Shown here one piece after another: positions 19,093 to 29,462 of a DNA stretch of 64,000 nucleotides. Numbering within the stretch: position 1 is the stretch's first letter; each line of letters opens with the position of its first letter. Source of the stretch: Gelidibacter gilvus (GTDB lineage Bacteria > Bacteroidota > Bacteroidia > Flavobacteriales > Flavobacteriaceae); the NCBI RefSeq assembly GCF_004115975.1, contig NZ_SDDZ01000003.1, positions 62,001 through 126,000 on the forward strand. The letters run 5' to 3'. A model generated the notes under the pieces. The model worked only from the letters and a program-made list of their open reading frames with translations. It did not search any database and was not told the origin of the DNA. Position numbers and translations under genes: made by a program.

Positions 19093-22000
19093 TTATTCCA
19101 CCGTTAAAATCAAATCATCCTGCATCACCATCGTGCCTTCTTTAATGGTGATGGATTTTACTTTTCCTGCCTTAAATGCCGTTACTGTAGTTTCCATTTT
19201 CATTGCTTCAATGATGAACAATGGATCATTTTCTTTGACTTTTTGTCCTCTTTTCACCAACACTTTATATAATGAACCTTGTAAAGGTGCACCGATTTGA
19301 GTGGTATCTGCTGGATCAATCTTCTCATGGGTTTCTTTTTTGATATTGAGTGATCTGTCCAAAACTTCTACCAAGCGGTTTTCACCATTTACTTTAAAGA
19401 AAACAATTCTGACACCTTCCTCATTCGGAATACCTACAGAAAGTAATCTGACAATAATCGTTTTTCCAGGTTCAAGCTCAATTAGAATTTCTTCACGCTG
19501 CTTCATGCCATAGAAGAAATTCTTGGTGGGCACCAAACTTAAATTACCATACAGTTTATAATTCTCGTGCGCCTGTTCAAAGACTTTCGGATATAAGGTG
19601 TAGGATAAGAAATCTTCAATTTCAATGGCTCTGGTAAAGCCTTTTTGGAATTTCTTTTTGAAGGCATCATATTCCGCATCAAAATCTATGGGCTCCAAAT
19701 GGGCATTCGGTCTATCGGTATAAGGCTTGTGATTTCGTAAAATGATTCTCTGTAATTTCTTTGGAAAGCCACCGGTAGGTTGACCTAAATCGCCTTTAAA
19801 GAAATTGATGACTGATTCTGGGAATGAAATTTCCCCACCGCGTTCCATCACATCCTCTGGGGTGAGGTTATTGGTGACCATAAAAATCGCCATATCACCA
19901 ACCACTTTAGAACTTGGGGTAACTTTTATCAAGTTCCCAAACATGGTATTCACCTTGGCGTACATTTTTTTGACCTCGTCAAACCGATCTCCTAAACCTA
20001 AAGCAATTGCCTGTGGTCGTAAATTGGAATACTGACCGCCAGGAATCTCGTGTTGAAATACTTCGGCTGTTCCTGCTTTTAATCCTGATTCAAAAGGATA
20101 ATAGAGTTCACGGGTATCTTCCCAAAAGTTTGAGAACTGGTTTAAGGTATTCATATCAAAGTCGTGCGCCCTTGGTTGACCTTTCATCATCTCCACAACG
20201 GCGTTAAAATTTGGTTGTGAAGTCAATCCCGACAAGCCTCCCAAAGCCACATCAACCACATCTACGCCAGCTTCGATGGCTTTAAGGTAAGTTGCGGTTT
20301 GTAAAGACGAAGTGTCATGCGTATGCAAATGGATGGGCAGCTTGACCGTATCTTTTAATGCGCCCACCAATTCCGTTGCTGCATAAGGTTTCAGCAATCC
20401 CGCCATATCTTTAATGGCAATCATATGTGCTCCAGCATTTTCAAGGTCTTTCGCTAATTGGGTATAGTATTTAAGCGTGTATTTGGTTTCGTTGACATCT
20501 AAAATATTGCCTGTATAACTGATAGCAGCTTCCGCAATCCCTCCAGTTTTATTTCTCACATAATTGATGCTTGGTTCCATGGCTTTGACCCAATTAAGGG
20601 AATCAAAGATTCTGAAAATATCGACACCATTTTCCCAAGATTTTTCTACAAATTTTTCAATGAGATTATCTGGGTAAGCTTTATACCCAACGCCATTACT
20701 GCCACGGAGCAACATTTGAAACAAAATGTTTGGAACGGCTTTTCGCAATTCGCGCAAGCGTGTCCAAGGACTTTCATGTAAAAAACGAAGACAGACATCA
20801 AATGTCGCACCTCCCCAAACTTCCATGCTAAAAGTGTTGGGATGATTTTTTGCAAAACTTTCGGCAACTTTCATCATATCAAAAGTTCGCATACGTGTAG
20901 CGAGCAGCGATTGGTGTGCATCGCGCATGGTGGTGTCCGTATAATGAATTTTTGTATCGTTTTTGATCCACTCACAGAATTTCTCAGGACCCATTTCCGT
21001 TAACATATCTTTTGTGCCTTTCGGATGCGGTGCAGCCAGATTGAATTTTGGCACTTTCGGATTTCTGAAAACTTTATTATCCTCTTTATGTTTTACATCA
21101 GAATTACCGTTGACAATTACTTCAGCCAAAAACTGAGTGACTTTGGTTGTTCTGTCTTGTGGTAATTTGATCTGGAATAGGGAAGGCGTGTTCTGGATGA
21201 AATTGACCGTTACTTTTCCTTCTTTAAACGTATCATGTAGGATTACATTTTGTAAAAAGTGAATGTTGGTGTTTACGCCTCTAATCCGGAATTCTTTTAA
21301 GGCACGCACCATTTTACGAACGGCACCATCTAAAGTTCTACCGTGAGCAGAAACCTTAACCAGCATCGAATCAAAAAACGGACTCACGTTGTATCCCTGG
21401 TAAATACTTCCTGCATCCAATCGGATTCCCATTCCTGAGGCACTTCTATAAGTGGTTATCGTGCCGTAATCTGGTGTAAAATTATTCCCAGGGTCTTCTG
21501 TGGTCAGTCGGCATTGTAACGCAAAACCGTAAGTTTTTAAAGATTCTTGTTCGTAGATCTTGATTTGTTGGTCTGATAATTTATAGCCTCCAGCAATAAA
21601 AATCTGGGTTTTTACCAAATCAATTCCCGTCACCATCTCCGTAACGGTATGTTCTACTTGAATCCGCGGATTGACTTCAATAAAAAAGACATTATCTTCC
21701 TTATCTACCAAAAACTCGACGGTTCCGATATTATTATAATTGACTTCCGTAGCAATATCTACGGCGTACTTATAAAGTTCTTGTTTGACTTTTTCAGAAA
21801 CGTTATGAGAAGGTGCAATCTCCACCACTTTTTGGTGTCGGCGCTGTACCGAGCAATCGCGTTCAAACAAATGGCGGATGCTACCGTGATTATCGGCTAC
21901 AATCTGTACTTCAATATGTTTTGGATCTTCCACATACTTTTCGAGGAACATCGTGTCATCACCAAAAGCATTTTCCGCTTCATTTCGAGCAGAATCGAAA

Positions 22001-22545
22001 TTCTGCTCTAAATCCTCATCTTTTCTGATGATGCGCATCCCGCGTCCACCACCACCCGAAGCAGCTTTTAGCATCAAAGGATAGCCTATGCTTTTTGCTT
22101 CTGATAAAGCAACTTTTAATGAGGTCAATTTCTTTTTATTGCTTTCAATAATTGGTACTTTACATTTTACGGCAATTTTCTTAGCAGTAATTTTGTCGCC
22201 CAAGCTATCCATGACTTCCGGTGTTGGTCCGATGAAAATGATGCCGTTCTGTGCACATTTTCGGGCAAATTCTGAATTTTCAGAGAGAAAACCATAACCA
22301 GGGTGAATGGCATCAACGTTCTTGGACTTTGCCAAAGCGATGATCTCATCCATATCCAAATACGGTTTTAAAGGCTGATTATTTTCACCAATTTGGTAGG
22401 ATTCATCCGCTTTATTGCGATGTTGTGAATAGCGATCTTCATAGGTATAGACTGCAACTGTAGCGATGTTTAATTCTGTACAGGCGCGCATCACGCGAAT
22501 GGCAATTTCTCCTCTGTTGGCAATAAGTACCTTTTTTATTTTCAT
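19093..22545 (-). CDS. pyc: Pyruvate carboxylase, single-chain
   Basis: A 1150-residue biotin enzyme that makes oxaloacetate from pyruvate, bicarbonate and ATP, refilling the citric acid cycle. Order of domains: biotin carboxylase (about 1-455, with the ATP-grasp glycine loop KAASGGGGRGMR and FIEVNPRIQVEH), carboxyltransferase (about 530-800, DTTMRDAHQSLLATRMRT), the PC tetramerisation region, and a C-terminal biotinyl domain with the biotinylated lysine in EAMKMET (Lys1116). Length matches single-chain enzymes. No defect seen. It is encoded on the minus strand with the secreted protein gene downstream. Confidence 0.96.
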   Translation of the reverse strand: MKIKKVLIANRGEIAIRVMRACTELNIATVAVYTYEDRYSQHRNKADESYQIGENNQPLKPYLDMDEIIALAKSKNVDAIHPGYGFLSENSEFARKCAQNGIIFIGPTPEVMDSLGDKITAKKIAVKCKVPIIESNKKKLTSLKVALSEAKSIGYPLMLKAASGGGGRGMRIIRKDEDLEQNFDSARNEAENAFGDDTMFLEKYVEDPKHIEVQIVADNHGSIRHLFERDCSVQRRHQKVVEIAPSHNVSEKVKQELYKYAVDIATEVNYNNIGTVEFLVDKEDNVFFIEVNPRIQVEHTVTEMVTGIDLVKTQIFIAGGYKLSDQQIKIYEQESLKTYGFALQCRLTTEDPGNNFTPDYGTITTYRSASGMGIRLDAGSIYQGYNVSPFFDSMLVKVSAHGRTLDGAVRKMVRALKEFRIRGVNTNIHFLQNVILHDTFKEGKVTVNFIQNTPSLFQIKLPQDRTTKVTQFLAEVIVNGNSDVKHKEDNKVFRNPKVPKFNLAAPHPKGTKDMLTEMGPEKFCEWIKNDTKIHYTDTTMRDAHQSLLATRMRTFDMMKVAESFAKNHPNTFSMEVWGGATFDVCLRFLHESPWTRLRELRKAVPNILFQMLLRGSNGVGYKAYPDNLIEKFVEKSWENGVDIFRIFDSLNWVKAMEPSINYVRNKTGGIAEAAISYTGNILDVNETKYTLKYYTQLAKDLENAGAHMIAIKDMAGLLKPYAATELVGALKDTVKLPIHLHTHDTSSLQTATYLKAIEAGVDVVDVALGGLSGLTSQPNFNAVVEMMKGQPRAHDFDMNTLNQFSNFWEDTRELYYPFESGLKAGTAEVFQHEIPGGQYSNLRPQAIALGLGDRFDEVKKMYAKVNTMFGNLIKVTPSSKVVGDMAIFMVTNNLTPEDVMERGGEISFPESVINFFKGDLGQPTGGFPKKLQRIILRNHKPYTDRPNAHLEPIDFDAEYDAFKKKFQKGFTRAIEIEDFLSYTLYPKVFEQAHENYKLYGNLSLVPTKNFFYGMKQREEILIELEPGKTIIVRLLSVGIPNEEGVRIVFFKVNGENRLVEVLDRSLNIKKETHEKIDPADTTQIGAPLQGSLYKVLVKRGQKVKENDPLFIIEAMKMETTVTAFKAGKVKSITIKEGTMVMQDDLILTVE

Positions 22546-22952
22546 TTTTCGATAGTATATGATGATGTGTGGATCTTTTATGGATGTAGACTTCCTGAAG
22601 TAGAGCTGTCAGATATTATGTCCAAAACAGCTTTTAGGGAAAGTTGTTGTTTTGTTGGAACTGAGCTTTTCGTCCACCGAATCCTACGATTCCTTCGAAG
22701 ATAATTTTTAAATTATTCAAAAACAAAAAGTAGGCTTAAAAATAGCAGGTAATAAAATTTTGAAGTGGTTTGAGGTTGAGCTTATTATTTTCTGCATTAA
22801 GAGGAAAAATGTGTGGTTTACTTTAAAGCGATATTTAGCAAAATTGTAGAATTAATGCTGAGAGATAAAAAAAACCACTTCATTTGAGGTGGTTTTAATC
22901 TTAATTGAACGCGATAAGGTTGAAGATTGAATTGGTATTTATTTTAAGATGG
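22546..22952. other. Spacer between pyc and the serine hydrolase gene
   Basis: A 407-base spacer in which both flanking genes read leftward. It must hold the pyc promoter, but no exact TAnnTTTG box was found on the minus strand. The terminator of the serine hydrolase gene is at its right end (22871-22896). No open frame of note. Confidence 0.5.
22871..22896 (-). terminator. Terminator after the serine hydrolase gene
   Basis: AAAACCACTTC and GAGGTGGTTTT arms with a 4-base loop and T residues on the minus strand. It lies about 57 bases beyond the stop at 22953. Confidence 0.8.
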
Positions 22953-24608
22953 TCATTCAATTTTTTTGCCTGGGATTTCTCTCCCATTTTGAAATAAAAT
23001 TAAATCTATAATCTTGTCCTTCTCATTTCTATTGAACACCAATTGTGCGTCAACAACTTTAAGAAAAAAGACATCTGGTTTTTCTGCAAACATTTCAAAA
23101 GAAGGCTGTCCTGTGAGTTGACCAAAAATTCTGTTTTCCTTGGTGGTAATTTCCAAAACCATTGTGGGTGCCAGTCCATATTTTCCCACATACTGTTCTA
23201 AAGCCATAGGAGGTAAGGTTGTTTCTACTTTAACAGTAGGTGGTATTCGGTCCGTTATAATTCCGGGATAGGCGTTGCCATCCGTTATAAAATTGATCTC
23301 TTTAACGCCATTGTTATCGGAAAACGTGTAGGATTGCGTTCCGTCCTCAAAAATATAATGTGATGGCGTTAATGGATAAAGTTTAAATTTTGGTCTGCCT
23401 TCACGTTGACTATAAAGTTGGTCGCCTTCAAGGGTTATAAATCGGATCACGTCATTTTCAAATTTGTAAGTGCCAATCCACTTCTTAAGCTCGCTTTCAG
23501 AGAGTTTTATGGCATCTTTTTTATCTGGAAATGGTTTTCCAATAACAATGGATGCGATTTTAGCTGTTAATTTTGAAATGTTCTTACAATCGCAATTGGT
23601 AAGTCCTGTAACGAAAATATTCTCTTGAGGAAGAAAGATTCCCATTGAGGTATATCCAAAAATGCCGCCGCCATGGTGAATGCTGGGCGAACCGTTGATA
23701 TTGCCTTCTTCCAATCCGAATCCATATGGGATATGTGTGCCATCATTTAATGTGCTTCCGTGAATTGCCATTTCGTAGCTGTCACTTTTGATTAATGTAT
23801 GATTGGTGAGCGCATTTTGCCATTTAAGTAAATCTCCCGTGGTAGATAATATGGAGCCTGCTGAGTAAGGAATTGTCAAACTCAAATACTCAGCATTTTC
23901 GTAACCGTTTTCAATTTCAGAATATCCAGAGGCGCGGTTTATGATAATATCTTTTTTGCTGCCAGGGTTGGTGGCATTCATTTTTAGTGGTTTAAAAATA
24001 TTATTTTCTAGAAATTTGGCGTAGGTGTCGCCAGAAATAATTTCGATGATATAACCCAGCAACACATAGCCGGAGTTGTTGTATTTGTATTGATCTCCCG
24101 GCTCAAAATCCATAGATTCATTTTTGAATACTTCAATCAATTCCTTCGGAGTCATATCAATCTTAGCACGGGTTTTGAAATTTGGCATTCCTGTGTAACT
24201 CTTAATCCCTGAAGTATGATTTAATAAATGACGAATGGTGATTTTTTTTCCTTGCGTTGGATAATCGGGCATATACTTTGTAATCTCATCTTCAAGGTTA
24301 AGTTTGCCCTGTTCTGCCAGTATCAAAATGGAAACTGCGGTAAATTGTTTGGTCATGGATCCAATTTCAAACACGTTATTTGGGGTCATAGGAACATTCA
24401 ATTCCAAATTTGCCATTCCAAACGCTTTTTGATAAATAGGTTGACCGTCTTTGGAAACTAAAAAAGAAACGCCTGGACCATTAACAGGATATTCGGATTT
24501 GAGGTAATCATCTACCTCGTTTTTGAAATCTTGAGCGATTGTTGAAGACACGCTCATCAGCGTCATTGCAAAGGCAAAAAAGCCTTTAAGGATTCGTTTT
24601 GTTGTCAT
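22953..24608 (-). CDS. Secreted serine hydrolase with beta-lactamase fold (class C/S12 type)
   Basis: A 551-residue exported protein with a signal peptide (about residues 1-25, ending STIAQ). The catalytic domain has Ser84-x-x-Lys87 in EIGSMTKQFTA, a YNN motif in QYKYNNSGYVLLG and a C-terminal HHGGG motif in PSIHHGGGIFG. These are the three hallmark sites of S12 peptidases, esterases and class C beta-lactamases. A C-terminal region of about 150 residues contains two weakly repeated beta-rich segments (KKWIGTYKFEN and LEQYVGKYGLA), typical of the lipocalin-like DUF3471 extension. Substrate is open; drug resistance should not be assumed. Confidence 0.88.
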   Translation of the reverse strand: MTTKRILKGFFAFAMTLMSVSSTIAQDFKNEVDDYLKSEYPVNGPGVSFLVSKDGQPIYQKAFGMANLELNVPMTPNNVFEIGSMTKQFTAVSILILAEQGKLNLEDEITKYMPDYPTQGKKITIRHLLNHTSGIKSYTGMPNFKTRAKIDMTPKELIEVFKNESMDFEPGDQYKYNNSGYVLLGYIIEIISGDTYAKFLENNIFKPLKMNATNPGSKKDIIINRASGYSEIENGYENAEYLSLTIPYSAGSILSTTGDLLKWQNALTNHTLIKSDSYEMAIHGSTLNDGTHIPYGFGLEEGNINGSPSIHHGGGIFGYTSMGIFLPQENIFVTGLTNCDCKNISKLTAKIASIVIGKPFPDKKDAIKLSESELKKWIGTYKFENDVIRFITLEGDQLYSQREGRPKFKLYPLTPSHYIFEDGTQSYTFSDNNGVKEINFITDGNAYPGIITDRIPPTVKVETTLPPMALEQYVGKYGLAPTMVLEITTKENRIFGQLTGQPSFEMFAEKPDVFFLKVVDAQLVFNRNEKDKIIDLILFQNGREIPGKKIE

Positions 24609-24681
24609 AATAATTGAATTTTATTGGATACATCTTTTAGATATTATTATGACGATTAACGACGTATTTGGTTACAATAAA

Positions 24682-24712
24682 AAAACCATCCCGCTTTTGA
24701 CAGGATGGTTTT
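24682..24712 (-). terminator. Terminator after htpG
   Basis: AAAACCATCC and GGATGGTTTT perfect arms with an 11-base loop; T residues follow on the minus strand. It lies about 42 bases after the htpG stop. Confidence 0.85.
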
Positions 24713-24753
24713 GATCTTAAGAATTAATTGTAAAAGCGAAATGCTCTTGATTC

Positions 24754-26667
24754 TTACTTTATCATCTCATAAGAACGTTTGATGAATTCGCTCAGTTCTT
24801 TTCCTTTTAACAAGCCTTGAGACAGACGTGCTAGATCTAAACTTTGAGAAATCAATCGCTCTTGTTTTTTCTTGGTTTTGGTGCTTAATATTTCACCCAC
24901 CAATTCAGAGTTGGTGTTGACTACCAAGTTGTACATGTCTGGCATATTGCCCATTCCAAACATGCCGCCACCGCCAGTTGCTTGCATCTCTTTCATACGA
25001 CGCATAAACTCTGGTTGGGTGATGATGAATGGTGACGCATCACTATCCATAGCTTCCAATTGAACCATGAACTTTTCTGAAGGAATTGCTTCTTTCAAAA
25101 TAGTTTCTAATTCTTTTTGCTCGTCCTCAGATAGTTTTGAAATTTTAGTATCGTCTTTCTTGATCAAATTATCAATATGATCAGCATCCACACGTGCAAA
25201 AGTGATGTTCTCCTTAGTAGATTCCATTTTTTGCATCAAGTGACTGATGATTGGCGAATCCAATAACAACACTTCATACCCTTTGGCTTTAGCCGCTTCC
25301 GTGTAACTGTGTTGTGCATCTTCATTGGACGCATATAAAATGACCAATTTGCCATCTTTATCCGTTTGATTATCCTTGATTTTGTCAAATAATTCTTGAT
25401 ACGTGTAATATTTGCCATCAACCGTTGGATAGAGAGCAAATGCATCTGCTTTTTCAAAGAACTTGTCTTCAGAAAGCATCCCGTATTCAATTACAATCTT
25501 GATATCATTCCATTTTTTCTCGAAATCCTCACGGTTTTCATTGAATAATGATTTCAACTTATCTGCCACTTTACGGGTGATGTAGGAAGATATTTTCTTC
25601 ACAGCACCATCGGCTTGCAAATAACTACGTGAAACGTTTAATGGAATGTCTGGAGAATCGATTACCCCTCTCAACATGGTCAAGAATTCAGGAACGATAC
25701 CCTCTACATTATCCGTAACAAATACCTGATTTTGGTACAATTGGATCTTATCTTTTTGAATGTTCAAATCGCCCGTCATTTTTGGGAAATATAAAATCCC
25801 TGTCAAATTGAACGGATAATCTACATTTAAATGGATATGGAATAACGGCTCCTCAAACTGCATTGGGTACAATTCTCTGTAAAAAGAGTTGTAGTCCTTG
25901 TCTTCTAACTCGGTAGGCAATTTAGTCCACGCAGGGTTTGGATTGTTGATAATATTGTCAACAGTGATTTTCTTTTGAGGCTCCTTAGTTTCTTTTCCGT
26001 CCTTATCTTTTTTGGTTTCAGGTTTGTGATCTGGATCATTGACTTCCTTAGTTCCAAATTTGATTGGAATAGGCATGAACTTATTGTACTTGGTCAATAA
26101 CTCACGGATCTTAGATTCTTCCAAAAACTCAAGAGAATCATCTGCAATGTGAAGGATGATTTCTGTCCCGCGTTCTGTTTTGCTGTCTTTCTCTAAAGTG
26201 AATTCTGGAGAGCCATCACAAGTCCAACGTGCACCCTCTGTATCTTCTAAGTAAGATTTAGTTACGATTTCAACTTTCTCTGCCACCATAAAAGCGGAAT
26301 AGAAACCTAAACCAAAATGTCCGATGATCCCTGAATCTTTTCCAGCATCTTTATATTTGTCCAAGAACTCTTCAGCTCCTGAAAAAGCGATTTGGTTAAT
26401 GTACTTTTCAACTTCTTCCGCAGTCATCCCAATCCCTTGGTCAATGATGTGGAGTTTTTTGCCTTCCTTATCGATTTTGACTTCGATTTTTGGATTGCCA
26501 TATTCTACTTTTGCCTCACCAATATTGGTTAAGTGCTTTAATTTTAAAGTGGCATCTGTAGCATTACTGATTAACTCACGTAAAAATATTTCGTGATCAC
26601 TGTATAAGAACTTCTTAATCAGTGGAAAGATGTTCTCTACCGAAACATTAATATTCCCTTTTGTCAT
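24754..26667 (-). CDS. htpG: Chaperone protein HtpG (Hsp90)
   Basis: A 637-residue cytoplasmic Hsp90. The N-terminal GHKL ATPase contains LISNATDATLKL, IDQGIGMT and GHFGLGFYSAFMVAEKV. The middle domain has the conserved Arg-containing stretch DIPLNVSRSYLQ, and the C-terminal dimerisation domain follows. Length is typical of bacterial HtpG. A charged Lys/Asp-rich segment (about 220-245, DHKPETKKDKDGKETKEP) links N and middle domains and is longer than in E. coli. It is a single gene with a terminator downstream and a palindromic repeat just upstream. No heat-shock operator was recognised. Confidence 0.96.
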   Translation of the reverse strand: MTKGNINVSVENIFPLIKKFLYSDHEIFLRELISNATDATLKLKHLTNIGEAKVEYGNPKIEVKIDKEGKKLHIIDQGIGMTAEEVEKYINQIAFSGAEEFLDKYKDAGKDSGIIGHFGLGFYSAFMVAEKVEIVTKSYLEDTEGARWTCDGSPEFTLEKDSKTERGTEIILHIADDSLEFLEESKIRELLTKYNKFMPIPIKFGTKEVNDPDHKPETKKDKDGKETKEPQKKITVDNIINNPNPAWTKLPTELEDKDYNSFYRELYPMQFEEPLFHIHLNVDYPFNLTGILYFPKMTGDLNIQKDKIQLYQNQVFVTDNVEGIVPEFLTMLRGVIDSPDIPLNVSRSYLQADGAVKKISSYITRKVADKLKSLFNENREDFEKKWNDIKIVIEYGMLSEDKFFEKADAFALYPTVDGKYYTYQELFDKIKDNQTDKDGKLVILYASNEDAQHSYTEAAKAKGYEVLLLDSPIISHLMQKMESTKENITFARVDADHIDNLIKKDDTKISKLSEDEQKELETILKEAIPSEKFMVQLEAMDSDASPFIITQPEFMRRMKEMQATGGGGMFGMGNMPDMYNLVVNTNSELVGEILSTKTKKKQERLISQSLDLARLSQGLLKGKELSEFIKRSYEMIK

Positions 26668-26684
26668 AATTTATAATTTTTGTC

Positions 26685-26704
26685 ATTCCCCCGAAGGAGG
26701 GAAT
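26685..26704. repeat. Short palindromic repeat unit (ATTCCC type) upstream of htpG
   Basis: ATTCCC and GGGAAT arms around a CCGAAGGA-type centre. It resembles the ATTCCTGC units at 30477, 30653 and 44286 in size and ends (GGAATCT), and may be a diverged member of the same family. Confidence 0.45.
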
Positions 26705-26787
26705 CTTAGACAGTTGAACTTAAATTTTATAACCATGTAGTAGTCAACAAAAATGCCAATCCAACATTTATGACAAGATGGCATAAA

Positions 26788-26816
26788 AAAAGCCATTCCG
26801 TTTAAGAATGGCTTTT
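26788..26816 (-). terminator. Terminator after the S9 peptidase gene
   Basis: AAAAGCCATTC and GAATGGCTTTT perfect arms with a 7-base loop and a T run on the minus strand, 19 bases beyond the stop at 26835. Confidence 0.88.
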
Positions 26817-26834
26817 ATAGAATGATTGAGCTTT

Positions 26835-29285
26835 TTAATTTTTTATACTTTCCGTCGCTTTGATAGGATTATCTTTCTTTTTATTCTTCACATAGGTTTC
26901 CAACCATTGGTCTTGTTCCCATAACATGTGCATAACGGATTCCTTAGCGCTATAGCCATGACTTTCGTTAGGCAACATCACTAATCTTACAGGTGCTCCC
27001 AAACCTTTCAGTGCGTTGAAATAACGCTCACTTTGCATTGGGTAAGTACCGGCATTGTTATCTGCTTCACCGTGAATCAACAATAATGGCGTTTTCATGG
27101 TGTTGGCATTCATGAAAGGAGACATGGTGTTATAAACATCTGGAGCTTCCCAGTAGTTGCGCTCTTCACTTTGAAATCCGAAAGGCGTCAAAGTTCTATT
27201 ATAAGCGCCACTTCTGGCGATACCGGCAGCAAATAAATTGGAATGTGATAGTAAGTTTGCCGTCATAAACGCTCCATAAGAATGTCCGCCAACCGCCACA
27301 CGGTCACGATCAATATAACCCATGGCATCAACCGCATCAATGGCTGCTTTAGCATTGCCTACCAATTGTTTGACAAAGGTGTCGTTAGGTTGTTCATCGC
27401 CTTCTCCAACAATTGGGAATGCTGCATCATCTAAAACCACGTAGCCTCTGGCAACCCAAAATAAAGGTGAACCGTAAGATGGATAGGTGAATTCATTGGA
27501 GTTTGAAGTGTTTTGACCAGCACTGTTTTTGTCTTTATACTCACGCGGATATGCCCACATGATCATCGGATATTTTTCTCCTTCTTTATAATCTGTTGGT
27601 AAGTATAAAGTTCCAGTTAATGGCAATCCATCATCACGTTTGTAGGTGATGACTTCCTTATGGACGTCTTGCAAACTTTTGAATGGATTCTCAAATTGTG
27701 TCAAGGGTTGTAACCCGATACGTTTTTTGATGTTTCTGATATAATAGTTGGGATATTCGTTTTTGGATTCAATTTGAACAACGAATTCTCCTGCCTTGGC
27801 ATCTAAAGCAGAAACAATGTTCTCCACTTTTTCAGTCAACTTCGATTGGTAAAGACGTTCTGTTTTTTGCGATTTAAGATTTATTTCGTCAATAAAAGGA
27901 AATTGCCCTTCAGCACTAAAACCATCACCAATTAAATAAGCTTTTCCATCATTCAGGTCTAAAACTGATTCGTCATAAGCATTCAGAGTAGTTACGAAGT
28001 TTCCAGGATCACTATAGACATCTTGATAATTTCTATCCGATAGAACTTTTGGAGCCTTACTCGCATTTGATGGGTCGAACAAATAGGTTCTTGTATTTCT
28101 GCTGTTCCACCATCTATCATAAGCAATGGCGGTATTCTCGTTACCCCAACGGATACCTGCAAAACGGTCCTTAGTTTTTAAAATGGATTGTTTTTTTGCT
28201 GTAAACGGCGCTTTTTGTTGGAATACTTCATCTCTAAAAGGAACATCCTTAGCAGGGTCGCCTCCGTCCAAAGCTTCCGTCCACACCAAGGTTGAAGGGT
28301 GGTCATTACGCCAGTTTAAACTGCGCATCCCAGTGCGTTCTGCCATAAATCCTTGTGGTAAATCTTCAATAAGTGGTACTTCCAATACTTTCTTAACTAA
28401 GGTGCCATTGGCATCATATATAGTCGTGGTTGATGGGAATCTACTATAAGGTACCAAATAGGAAAATGGTTTGTTGATGGTGGTGATCATCACATATTTG
28501 CCGTCAGGAGAAAAATTTAGATTTTGGTAAATATCTGTAGATTTCCAGTTGGAAGACGATCCATCCAAATTCACTTTTTGAATCTCAGACAATGCCAATT
28601 GTTCAAAGTTATATTCGTCGTTTGGATTTTTTAGTAAATCTTGATAGGTTCTGTTTTGAGCTTTTACACCCGCTTCACTTACAGAAATTGTTGGTCCTTC
28701 AGGCACTGATTTTTTTGGGTCAATCAATTCCTTTTTTGACGAAGGAAGTGTTTGTACCAACAAATAATTGCTGTCTTTAGACCACGTATAAGGTCTCCCC
28801 ATATTGGCGTTGAGGTTGTCTTCTGTTATTTTCTTTGCCTGTGCAGTGTTGATATCTACATACCATAATTCAACTCCTTTTGATGTGGTATTTGTAAAGG
28901 CAGCGTAATTTTGGTTAGGAGACCATGATAAATAAGCATAGCGTCCGTTTTCTGGCATTCCTGAAATGTTTTGCGGATCCCCATCTCTACCTTTTCTTAT
29001 TTTAAAGTCGGTATAATAGGTCGTTCTACTCCCAATATTTGTTACCGGATTTATTCTCAATCCGCCAAGGCGCATTTCAGTCTCAGAAAGCTCCTCGATG
29101 GATTTGAAATTGCTTCTGTAAAGAAAAATAATGTTTTCGCCTTTGCGGTCCATGCTAATACGGGGTGCCAAAGGTGCTTCGGCAAGATTCAGGATGCTTG
29201 GATCAGGTTTTTGATAAGATAAATTGACTTGTCCATAACTAAATAGGGACAACAAAAAGGTAAAACTTAGTAATAATGCTCTCAT
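26835..29285 (-). CDS. Prolyl oligopeptidase family (S9) serine peptidase, exported
   Basis: About 816 residues. The start was placed at ATG 29285 because it opens directly with a signal peptide (MRALLLSFTFLLSLFSYGQ); the longer frame to 29333 would bury this behind 16 unlikely residues. The N-terminal two thirds is a seven-bladed propeller with Asp-rich blades. The C-terminal alpha/beta-hydrolase domain carries the triad Ser669 (GGHSYGAF), Asp742 (HGEADNNAG) and His776 (NESHGYS). Such enzymes trim peptides in the periplasm or at the surface. A role in protein scavenging is inference from the family and export signal. Confidence 0.92.
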   Translation of the reverse strand: MRALLLSFTFLLSLFSYGQVNLSYQKPDPSILNLAEAPLAPRISMDRKGENIIFLYRSNFKSIEELSETEMRLGGLRINPVTNIGSRTTYYTDFKIRKGRDGDPQNISGMPENGRYAYLSWSPNQNYAAFTNTTSKGVELWYVDINTAQAKKITEDNLNANMGRPYTWSKDSNYLLVQTLPSSKKELIDPKKSVPEGPTISVSEAGVKAQNRTYQDLLKNPNDEYNFEQLALSEIQKVNLDGSSSNWKSTDIYQNLNFSPDGKYVMITTINKPFSYLVPYSRFPSTTTIYDANGTLVKKVLEVPLIEDLPQGFMAERTGMRSLNWRNDHPSTLVWTEALDGGDPAKDVPFRDEVFQQKAPFTAKKQSILKTKDRFAGIRWGNENTAIAYDRWWNSRNTRTYLFDPSNASKAPKVLSDRNYQDVYSDPGNFVTTLNAYDESVLDLNDGKAYLIGDGFSAEGQFPFIDEINLKSQKTERLYQSKLTEKVENIVSALDAKAGEFVVQIESKNEYPNYYIRNIKKRIGLQPLTQFENPFKSLQDVHKEVITYKRDDGLPLTGTLYLPTDYKEGEKYPMIMWAYPREYKDKNSAGQNTSNSNEFTYPSYGSPLFWVARGYVVLDDAAFPIVGEGDEQPNDTFVKQLVGNAKAAIDAVDAMGYIDRDRVAVGGHSYGAFMTANLLSHSNLFAAGIARSGAYNRTLTPFGFQSEERNYWEAPDVYNTMSPFMNANTMKTPLLLIHGEADNNAGTYPMQSERYFNALKGLGAPVRLVMLPNESHGYSAKESVMHMLWEQDQWLETYVKNKKKDNPIKATESIKN

Positions 29286-29462
29286 TATGGATTGAATTTT
29301 AGTTAAAGCTTTAAAAATACTCAAAACAAGCATGGTTGATCGTCAAATAAATGTTAAAATGAGGTATGTGTTTCCGAATATGGTATTTAAAATCGGTAAT
29401 TTTATGAAAACTGCGAATATTGCTTAAATTGCAAATCTATTTAACGCTAAACAAATTAACTT

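Noticed and set aside
22953-24608. Reading the SxxK hydrolase as an antibiotic-resistance beta-lactamase
   Set aside because: It has the beta-lactamase fold but also a long beta-rich C-terminal extension typical of serine hydrolases and peptidases in this phylum; no resistance context.
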